7,115 nt of DNA. It comes from Spirochaetales bacterium. Its GTDB lineage: Bacteria; Spirochaetota; Spirochaetia; DSM-27196; SKKC01. Position 1 is the stretch's first letter. Each line of letters starts with the position of its first letter. The DNA is taken from positions 1 to 7,115 of the forward strand of contig SKKC01000371.1 in NCBI GenBank assembly GCA_007121695.1, read 5' to 3'. The notes below the pieces were generated by a model. That model searched no databases. It was given only the letters and a program-made list of their open reading frames with translations, and had not been told where the DNA came from. Of this stretch, positions 1-5,231 are shown piece after piece. Position numbers and translations under genes: made by a program.

Positions 1-816
1 CATGGGGCCATCTGCTGCTTTTTTGAGCGCGGCGTTTACTTCCTCGACCGTTACGTTTTTATCGAGTACCGCAACAAGGTCGGTAATCGAACCGGTAGGT
101 GTCGGGACCCGCAGGGCCACACCGTCGAGCTTGCCGTTCAGCGCCGGGAGTACCTTTCCTACCGCACGTGCCGCACCGGTCGTCGTGGGAATAATGCTGG
201 CTGCAGCGGTTCGCGCGCGACGAAGATCCTTATGGGGACCGTCGAGGGTGTTCTGGTCGTTGGTGTACGAGTGCACGGTTGTCATGAAGCCCTTCGCGAT
301 TCCGAAGTTCTCGTGAAGCACCTTTGCCATGGGGGCGAGACAGTTGGTCGTGCACGAAGCATTACTGACAAATGTGTCTTCGGGTTTCAGCTCGTGGTCG
401 TTGACGCCAAGGACGATCATCCGGTCAATGGTATCTTTTGCAGGTACCGTCAGGATAACCTTTTTGGCCGTGAACTTCGCGTTCTTCACGTGATCTCCGT
501 AGCCGCCCTTCGGACCTTCCTTCGTGACGAAAATACCGGTTGACTCGATGACAACATCGGGTGACGCACCCCAGGGAATTTCCGCAGGATTTCGTTCTGC
601 GCAGACCTTGTAACTGGTTCCGTTCACGATTATCGCGTTGTCATCGTACGAAATATCGCCAGCCATCTGACCCTGCGTGGAATCGTACTTCAGCAGATGC
701 GCGAGCGTTTTCGTGTCGGTAATGTCGTTAATGGCCACGACTTCGATTCCCTTCTCGAGGGCAATCTTGAACACGTTACGTCCAATACGTCCAAAACCAT
801 TTATTGCTATCTTCAT
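1..816 (-). CDS. gap: Glyceraldehyde-3-phosphate dehydrogenase, type I (3' end outside window)
   Basis: This cytosolic glycolytic enzyme oxidises and phosphorylates glyceraldehyde-3-phosphate to 1,3-bisphosphoglycerate using NAD. The reading frame stays open from the ATG at 816 to the left edge, giving 272 codons of a family normally about 335 residues long. Only the last part of the catalytic domain is missing. The N-terminal Rossmann motif INGFGRIGR is at residues 5-13, and AIND at 28-31 places an Asp where NAD-specific enzymes have one. The catalytic signature SNASCTTNCLAP is at 151-162 with nucleophile Cys155, and the partner His182 lies in TTVHSYTNDQ. The later motifs RRARTAAASIIPT (199-211) and RVPTPTGSITDL (236-247) are intact. 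An AAGGAG ribosome binding site lies 5 nt before the ATG, which fixes the start. A strong promoter and a palindrome sit just upstream, so it is probably transcribed on its own. The identification is essentially certain; the NAD preference is inferred. Confidence 0.97.
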   Translation of the reverse strand, partial: MKIAINGFGRIGRNVFKIALEKGIEVVAINDITDTKTLAHLLKYDSTQGQMAGDISYDDNAIIVNGTSYKVCAERNPAEIPWGASPDVVIESTGIFVTKEGPKGGYGDHVKNAKFTAKKVILTVPAKDTIDRMIVLGVNDHELKPEDTFVSNASCTTNCLAPMAKVLHENFGIAKGFMTTVHSYTNDQNTLDGPHKDLRRARTAAASIIPTTTGAARAVGKVLPALNGKLDGVALRVPTPTGSITDLVAVLDKNVTVEEVNAALKKAADGPM

Positions 817-821
817 AAAAA

Positions 822-829
822 CTCCTTCT
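822..829 (-). promoter_or_regulatory. Ribosome binding site of gap
   Basis: The minus strand reads AGAAGGAG, ending 5 nt before the ATG at 816. This near-perfect Shine-Dalgarno sequence fits a highly expressed glycolytic gene and decides the start codon. Confidence 0.85.
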
Positions 830-830
830 G

Positions 831-846
831 TGTGAGTATTCTCACA
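831..846. promoter_or_regulatory. Perfect palindrome TGTGAG-N4-CTCACA at the gap transcription start (candidate operator or 5' UTR hairpin)
   Basis: TGTGAGTATTCTCACA has two perfect 6-bp arms around a 4-nt centre. It also contains exactly TGTGA-N6-TCACA, the textbook CRP-family consensus. It begins about 1 nt after the transcription start predicted from the -10 box at 854-859 and ends 1 nt before the extended Shine-Dalgarno sequence. A protein bound here would block transcription, so the placement suits a repressor rather than an activator. In RNA the same bases could form a 6-bp hairpin that stabilises the leader or affects ribosome access. The symmetry is seen directly; the function and the binding protein are inferred. 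Confidence 0.55.
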
Positions 847-853
847 TGGCCCC

Positions 854-883
854 ATGATAGGGGAAATGCGAAAGAGGTGTCAA
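854..883 (-). promoter_or_regulatory. Sigma-70-type promoter of gap
   Basis: On the minus strand a consensus -35 TTGACA (878-883) is followed by an 18-nt spacer and a -10 TATCAT (854-859, five of six consensus bases). The predicted transcript starts near 847, giving a leader of about 31 nt with the Shine-Dalgarno sequence at its end. A second small dyad, CATGG-CC-CCATG at 845-856, overlaps the downstream half of the -10 box. The promoter lies in the 117-bp gap between the TPR gene's stop and gap, which supports separate expression of gap. Confidence 0.75.
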
Positions 884-933
884 TTTAGCCCTGCGGGTCT
901 CCGGAGGCAGAAAAGGCACATTTCGATCGTAAT

Positions 934-2946
934 TTATCGAATACTCCGTATGCGCCAGTACAGGGGGCCAAAGGCCGGTCTGTCGTCGCTCGAACGCACC
1001 TGTCCACCGCGGTCGAGCAGAACCGTATCGCCTATTGCGAAGAGATCGAAAAAGCCCTCGCGTTCGAGGCGTCCGAGCGCGATCAGGTCGTCAACCGCAG
1101 TGATCCTGACGCTTCCGATGCGGTCTGACGGGTCGTAGCGAAACCCGACCTGCTGCGCCTCGGTGCCTGCCATGCCCCGGCGCACGACCACGAGTTCATC
1201 GTCGATGTCCACGCCGTCTGCTCGCCCGATACTGACAAGAACCTCACGACCACGCCGCTCGAGTAATCGACCCCGGGCTGGGATGACCGCTTCGATCCGG
1301 TCCGCGATCGCGGCACCAGCGCGCTGTATCGCACCGGATCCCGTCCTCGAGACGGCAATATTCGCCACCCGGGTACCGGTGGAGCTGTGCGCGATCTGCA
1401 CTGACAGGTCGACGGTGCGGTCCGTCTCCTGGAATGACACCACCAGGAAATAGTCCGTACCTGCGCTGCGCGCAGCGTCGAACGCTGCCTCCGGCGTCGC
1501 GACCTGTACGGGTTCATTGTCGATGTCAATAAGTTCACTGCCAAGCAGGCGGTGACGGAGAAACTCCGATACGAAGCGCCCGGCCGACGGTCGGGAATCC
1601 GCGCCGTGGTCGTGCGTAAAAAAGAGGGAAAACTGTACCCTGTTTCTCTCGAGAGCGAACTGATCGATATCCCACGCGTTTTCCAGGCTCGGGCGGCGAA
1701 GGTACTCGTGAAGTTCTATCGCTTCGCTGATTTCCCGGTCGGTAAACCCGAGCTGTTCGAGAACGCGAAGCTCCGCGAGCAGCTTGCCGTCAAAGCCCAT
1801 CTGCCGCTGCAGCTCGGCGAACGCGAATCGACCATCCCGGTCGAACGGGTTAATCAGCAGGCCTCGACGGAACTCCGCGTGAGCCTGAATCAACTGGTTC
1901 TGCTCGATGAGCGATTCGGCGCGCTGAAACCTGTGGAATGCAACATCCTCCCGGACTGCATCCTCGAGGTCAAACCCGCGGTCGACGGTACTCTCGAGCG
2001 CATAGCGGACAACTTCGTCGTCCGGGGTGATGCGCAAGGCACGGTCGAATGCGTCGATCGCCTCGGTGAACCTGTTCTGTCGCTCGTACGCGAGCCCGAG
2101 AAGGTAAAACGCGAGAGCAGAATCCGGTACGACGCCAATCATTCTGTCTGCCGCGGCTTCCGCGGCCTCGTAGTCACCGTCGGCGAGTTCGGTACGTGCA
2201 AGCAGGTCCCAGCCCGTCGGGAAGCGCTCGTTCAGGGCTACCGCGGTTTGCGCGTGCACGCGAGCGAGGTTGTATCGCCCCGCGCGCAGATAGTACCGCG
2301 CGACGAGCTCGTGCACGAAGGGATCCCGGGAATGAAACTCGAGTGCAAGCGCGAGATAGCGTTCGGCGGCTGCCCGATCACCTCGTTCATCGTGGAGAAC
2401 CGCGAGCGCGAGTATGGCCGGGCGGTTCTCGGGAGCGAGATTCAGCACGGTCCGGTAGGTGTCCATGGCACTGACGGTGCGGCCTTCGGCAACCGCGAGC
2501 TCTGCCAGCCCTATGCGTGCAGCAAGATTATTGGGTTCGGTTGCGAGAATCCGGTTATAGGCGTCTGCGGCGTCCTGTATGCGGCCGAGAAGAAGCAGAA
2601 TGTCTCCTTCGAGGGCCGCAATCTCGGTATTCAGGCGGGCCCGCCTGCGAGCCTCGCGGACCGCCTGCAGCGCCTGCTCGTATTCGGCGAGACGAAAAAA
2701 GGATCTCGCAAGACCGTGCCACGCGTCCGAAAAATTCGGGTTCAGGTCCAGAGCTTCGCGGTAGCGCTGTACCGCGGTAATGTACTCGCCCTGCTGTTCG
2801 GCTTCCGTACCGGCAGCGTAGCGTTCACGAGCCGTCGCGTGAAGCGGAACCGCAGCGTGCCCTGCGAACAGACTGACAACGTATATCGCGAAAAGAACGG
2901 AGCATAGCAGGCGGGGATTATTCGTCTGTCTCTGACGTGTCTGCAT
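934..2946 (-). CDS. Exported TPR-repeat protein with a FlgT/CsgG-like C-terminal region
   Basis: A 670-residue protein. Residues 1-36 look like a Sec signal peptide: a basic start, a hydrophobic stretch about 13-28, and a plausible cleavage after AVPLHA. The only nearby Cys (15) is preceded by Leu-Leu, which is not a lipobox, so a soluble periplasmic protein is more likely than a lipoprotein. About eight or nine TPR units run from about 40 to 370; a clear one is AFYLLGLAYERQNRFTEAID at 279-298. TPRs normally scaffold protein contacts. Residues 437-555 (with GTDYFLVVSF at 496-505) resemble CsgG/FlgT-type nucleotide-free alpha/beta domains. Residues 558-645 (LVSIGRADGV, later GRLEREGFFDLFAIGD) resemble the FlgT C-terminal beta domain. 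The ATG at 2946 was chosen because AAGGTGG lies 6 nt upstream and a signal peptide follows at once; the frame stays open upstream to 3120, but only inside corC. It overlaps corC by 29 nt, implying cotranscription. The partner and exact role are unknown. Confidence 0.85.
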   Translation of the reverse strand: MQTRQRQTNNPRLLCSVLFAIYVVSLFAGHAAVPLHATARERYAAGTEAEQQGEYITAVQRYREALDLNPNFSDAWHGLARSFFRLAEYEQALQAVREARRRARLNTEIAALEGDILLLLGRIQDAADAYNRILATEPNNLAARIGLAELAVAEGRTVSAMDTYRTVLNLAPENRPAILALAVLHDERGDRAAAERYLALALEFHSRDPFVHELVARYYLRAGRYNLARVHAQTAVALNERFPTGWDLLARTELADGDYEAAEAAADRMIGVVPDSALAFYLLGLAYERQNRFTEAIDAFDRALRITPDDEVVRYALESTVDRGFDLEDAVREDVAFHRFQRAESLIEQNQLIQAHAEFRRGLLINPFDRDGRFAFAELQRQMGFDGKLLAELRVLEQLGFTDREISEAIELHEYLRRPSLENAWDIDQFALERNRVQFSLFFTHDHGADSRPSAGRFVSEFLRHRLLGSELIDIDNEPVQVATPEAAFDAARSAGTDYFLVVSFQETDRTVDLSVQIAHSSTGTRVANIAVSRTGSGAIQRAGAAIADRIEAVIPARGRLLERRGREVLVSIGRADGVDIDDELVVVRRGMAGTEAQQVGFRYDPSDRIGSVRITAVDDLIALGRLEREGFFDLFAIGDTVLLDRGGQVRSSDDRPAFGPLYWRIRSIR

Positions 2947-3706
2947 GAACCACCACCTTGACGGTCCTGATTTTGTGGCCGTCCATTTCCTGTATAATGA
3001 ACTCGACATTGTCGTAGGTCGCTTTTTCGAACTTTGCCGGAATCTTGCCAAACAGCGAGAACACGAGCCCACCGAGGGTTTCGAAGTCCTCCTCAGGTAT
3101 GTCCAGACCGAGACGTTCATTCAGCTCTTCAATTTCCAGCCGTGCGTCGGCGAGATACGCGCCCTTCCCGATTTCAAACAGGGCCTCTTCTTCGTTGTCG
3201 AACTCGTCCTGTATGTCACCGACGATTTCTTCGATGATGTCCTCGAGACAGACGATACCGCTGACCCCGCCGTATTCGTCTACCGCCACAGCGATGTGAA
3301 TGCGCCGCCGGCGCATTTCGCGCAGCAGGGAATCGAGGCGTTTGCTTTCGAGCACAAAAAACGCCTTTCGGATAATCGCCTCGACCTTTACCTCCGCCTT
3401 CGTAATAAGAAGGCTCAGGAGATCCTTTGCGTAGAGCACACCCACCACGTTATCGATGGAGTCCTTGTATACAGGAAAACGCGAATGGCCGCAGGACACC
3501 ACCTTCTCGAAAACCGATGGTCCGGTCATTCCAATTTCCAGAAAGACGACGTCGATCCGTGGAACCATGACTTCCTTGACCGTGGTCTCTGACAGGTCAA
3601 CGATCCCCCGGATCATCTGCTGTTTCTCGAGATTAAGTACGGCAGCTTCTGAATTCGCGCTGGGTCCCGCTTTCTTTCTACGTAACAAACCGGCAAAAAA
3701 ACTCAA
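2918..3706 (-). CDS. corC: CorC/TlyC-type CBS-domain protein (YbeX family), lacking a membrane domain
   Basis: A 262-residue soluble protein. Two CBS domains lie at about 44-102 (EVMVPRIDVVFLE, then SRFPVYKDSIDNVVGVLYAKDLL) and 110-168 (VDEYGGVSGIVCLEDIIEEI). A CorC_HlyC transporter-associated domain fills about 175-255. There is no DUF21/CNNM membrane segment, as in E. coli CorC/YbeX and Brachyspira TlyC. Family members have been called both magnesium/cobalt efflux factors and haemolysins; CBS pairs usually bind adenine nucleotides. A haemolytic role here would be speculation, and the link to PhoH-YbeY argues for a house-keeping role in ion or ribosome homeostasis. The start codon is TTG at 3706, overlapping the ybeY stop as TTGA, with AGAGG about 5 nt upstream inside the end of ybeY. 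That geometry suggests translational coupling. The family call is firm; the symbol could equally be tlyC or ybeX. Confidence 0.92.
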   Translation of the reverse strand: MSFFAGLLRRKKAGPSANSEAAVLNLEKQQMIRGIVDLSETTVKEVMVPRIDVVFLEIGMTGPSVFEKVVSCGHSRFPVYKDSIDNVVGVLYAKDLLSLLITKAEVKVEAIIRKAFFVLESKRLDSLLREMRRRRIHIAVAVDEYGGVSGIVCLEDIIEEIVGDIQDEFDNEEEALFEIGKGAYLADARLEIEELNERLGLDIPEEDFETLGGLVFSLFGKIPAKFEKATYDNVEFIIQEMDGHKIRTVKVVVHADTSETDE

Positions 3707-4209
3707 AACAACCTCTGATCGGACAAGCGTGCAAGAATTTCTTCCTGCAATGCAAGCATGGGTTCCGTTGCATCGTTCGTACTATGATCCATTCCCGACA
3801 GATGGAGCAATCCGTGAACCAGTACGCGGCGAAGCTCTTCTTCGGTGGACACATCGAAGTCACGGGCATTGGACTCGACCTGCGCAGGATCGACTACGAT
3901 GTCGCCGACCTGCTGCAGCTGCAGTTCGCCTGGTGCACACCATTCGTTCGGCGTCTGCGCATGTTCGTTCAGGCAGAACGTCAGCACATCGGTCGTACCG
4001 TCTTTACCCCGGTAATCGCGGTTGAGCTGCGCCATATGTTCGCTGCCACAGAAAGTAACTGAAAGTTCCCATCCGCGAGCCTCGAACACGGGTTCGGCGA
4101 GGACCCGGCAGATAAACGACTGGATAATCTGTTCGTCTGCAGGAAGCTCTACGCCGTTCTGCGTGAGAATATCTATCTCATGACTACATTCGGTCCCGTC
4201 GCGTGTCAT
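3703..4209 (-). CDS. ybeY: Endoribonuclease / rRNA maturation factor YbeY
   Basis: A 168-residue cytosolic zinc-dependent protein, normal length for the family, which takes part in 16S rRNA 3'-end maturation and ribosome quality control. The metal-binding signature HGLLHLSGMDH is complete at 132-142, giving His132, His136 and His142 as ligands. Two further family blocks are present: LNRDYRGKDGTTDVLTF at 62-78 and GDIVVDP at 102-108. The ATG at 4209 overlaps the phoH stop as ATGA, and GAGG lies 7 nt upstream. At its other end the TGA overlaps the TTG start of corC. It sits between phoH (ybeZ) and corC (ybeX), the conserved order in many bacteria, so the three are almost certainly one operon. 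No key residue is missing. Confidence 0.96.
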   Translation of the reverse strand: MTRDGTECSHEIDILTQNGVELPADEQIIQSFICRVLAEPVFEARGWELSVTFCGSEHMAQLNRDYRGKDGTTDVLTFCLNEHAQTPNEWCAPGELQLQQVGDIVVDPAQVESNARDFDVSTEEELRRVLVHGLLHLSGMDHSTNDATEPMLALQEEILARLSDQRLF

Positions 4210-5159
4210 GTCTGCGCCTCGTACGCGGCGACGATTTTTCTCACGAGCGCACTTCGCACGACGTCGGTCGCGTGAAACATGCTTACGTGAATGTCGTCTA
4301 TGTGACTGAGAATATTCAGCGCGTGCGAAAGGCCGGATGGCGTACGCGTCGGCAGGTCGACCTGCGTAATGTCCCCGGTGACGACGGCTTTTGTTCCCTC
4401 GCCCATGCGGGTCAGGAACATCTTCATCTGCTCACGGGTGGTGTTCTGCGCTTCATCGAGAATGACGTAGCAGTCGCGCAGACTGCGCCCTCGCATGTAC
4501 GCAAGCGGTGCGACTTCTATCATGCGGCTTTCTTCCATGCGCTGAACGACCTCGCGAGGTACAACCGCGTCCATTGCGTCGTACAGCGGGCGCAGATACG
4601 GACTGATCTTCTGGCTGAGGTCACCGGGAAGAAAACCGAGGTTTTCCCCGGCTTCAACGACGGGACGGGTCAGGACGAGCTTGCGGCGTTTCCGCGTGAG
4701 CACCTCCGAAAGCGCATGCGCGACGGCAAGAAACGTCTTTCCCGTACCTGCCGGGCCGATACAGAACGACAGATCATGCGCCTCGATTCCTCGAATAAAC
4801 TCTGCCTGGGCGACGCCTTTCGGGTATATGATACCGAACCCTCCCGGTATCGCGATGTGTGTATGCTTTATCAAATCCACTTGCAGTTGCCTGTTGTCGG
4901 TGAAACTGTCGTAGAGACTTCGCACAAGATCGACGGACGGCGACTGGCCGGACCGCGCGATCGCTTCGAGCTCGGAGAATATGCTCGAGAACAGAACTCC
5001 CTTTGACTCGTCGTCGCAGTGGAACGAGACCTCATTTCCGCGCGACAGCACGGGATGTCCCAGAAGATCTTCCAGCAGTTTCAGGTTCGCATCGTTTGCC
5101 CCGCAGACTTCGGCTACCAGGGCATTGTCTTCGAGCACAACGGCAATCCGTCTACTCAA
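4206..5159 (-). CDS. phoH: PhoH-family ATPase (YbeZ-like)
   Basis: A 317-residue cytosolic P-loop ATPase, thought to act with YbeY in RNA metabolism. Numbering from the TTG at 5159: an N-terminal KH-like segment covers about 1-65 (with LLEDLLGHPVLSRGNEV), Walker A GPAGTGKT is at 135-142, the LTRPVVEAGENLGFLPGD block starts near 163, Walker B VILDEAQNTT is at 232-241, and the TGDITQVDLP sensor motif is at 261-270. The frame stays open to a GTG at 5201, which would add 14 residues. The TTG is preferred because AAGGA lies 7 nt upstream, because MSRRIAVVLEDN resembles the usual family N-terminus, and because a candidate promoter occupies the GTG region. The stop overlaps ybeY as ATGA. The family assignment is very secure; the start is moderately so. 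Confidence 0.94.
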   Translation of the reverse strand: MSRRIAVVLEDNALVAEVCGANDANLKLLEDLLGHPVLSRGNEVSFHCDDESKGVLFSSIFSELEAIARSGQSPSVDLVRSLYDSFTDNRQLQVDLIKHTHIAIPGGFGIIYPKGVAQAEFIRGIEAHDLSFCIGPAGTGKTFLAVAHALSEVLTRKRRKLVLTRPVVEAGENLGFLPGDLSQKISPYLRPLYDAMDAVVPREVVQRMEESRMIEVAPLAYMRGRSLRDCYVILDEAQNTTREQMKMFLTRMGEGTKAVVTGDITQVDLPTRTPSGLSHALNILSHIDDIHVSMFHATDVVRSALVRKIVAAYEAQT

Positions 5160-5166
5160 GTCGTAT

Positions 5167-5171
5167 TCCTT
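5167..5171 (-). promoter_or_regulatory. Ribosome binding site favouring the TTG start of phoH
   Basis: The minus strand reads AAGGA with a 7-nt spacer to the TTG at 5159. No comparable Shine-Dalgarno sequence precedes the longer GTG alternative at 5201, where the upstream bases read ACCGGGT. Confidence 0.6.
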
Positions 5172-5181
5172 GCACCGTAAC

Positions 5182-5211
5182 AACCTATCTGAGCTGTGCA
5201 CACCCGGTCAA
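5182..5211 (-). promoter_or_regulatory. Candidate promoter of the phoH-ybeY-corC-TPR operon
   Basis: On the minus strand a good -35 TTGACC (5206-5211, five of six) is followed by an 18-nt spacer and a weak -10 TAGGTT (5182-5187, three of six). Transcription would start near 5175, leaving a very short leader before the TTG start of phoH. The element lies directly after the stop of the upstream outer-membrane gene (5232). The weak -10 makes this tentative; read-through from upstream is the alternative. Confidence 0.35.
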
Positions 5212-5231
5212 GTCGGTTTTCCGGTGCCCGA

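Noticed and set aside
1..11. CATGGGGCCAT at the left edge recurs inverted at 846-856
   Set aside because: One copy is inside the gap coding sequence (codons for DGPM) and 11 bp is short; most likely chance.
894..912. CTCCGGAG palindrome and a loose GC-rich dyad after the TPR gene
   Set aside because: Too short, with no T-run; not supported as a terminator or an operator.
1552..2907. A 451-codon open frame on the plus strand opposite the TPR gene
   Set aside because: Its codons pair exactly with those of the TPR gene, so it only needs the sense gene to avoid TTA, CTA and TCA, which are rare in GC-rich DNA. It shows no recognisable domain and the sense strand encodes clear TPRs.
2947..3120. 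A 58-residue N-terminal extension of the TPR protein
   Set aside because: It lies wholly inside corC, would put a long polar stretch before an obvious signal peptide, and the internal ATG at 2946 has its own Shine-Dalgarno sequence.
2945..3592. A 215-codon open frame on the plus strand opposite corC
   Set aside because: Codon-aligned antisense shadow; the minus strand has two intact CBS domains and a CorC_HlyC domain.
4203..5006. A 267-codon open frame on the plus strand opposite phoH
   Set aside because: Codon-aligned antisense shadow of phoH; the minus strand carries complete Walker A and B motifs.
5195..5230. A possible hairpin (GCACCGG with CCGGGTGTGC) after the outer-membrane gene as a terminator
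   Set aside because: The arms pair only with bulges, and no T-run follows on the minus strand.
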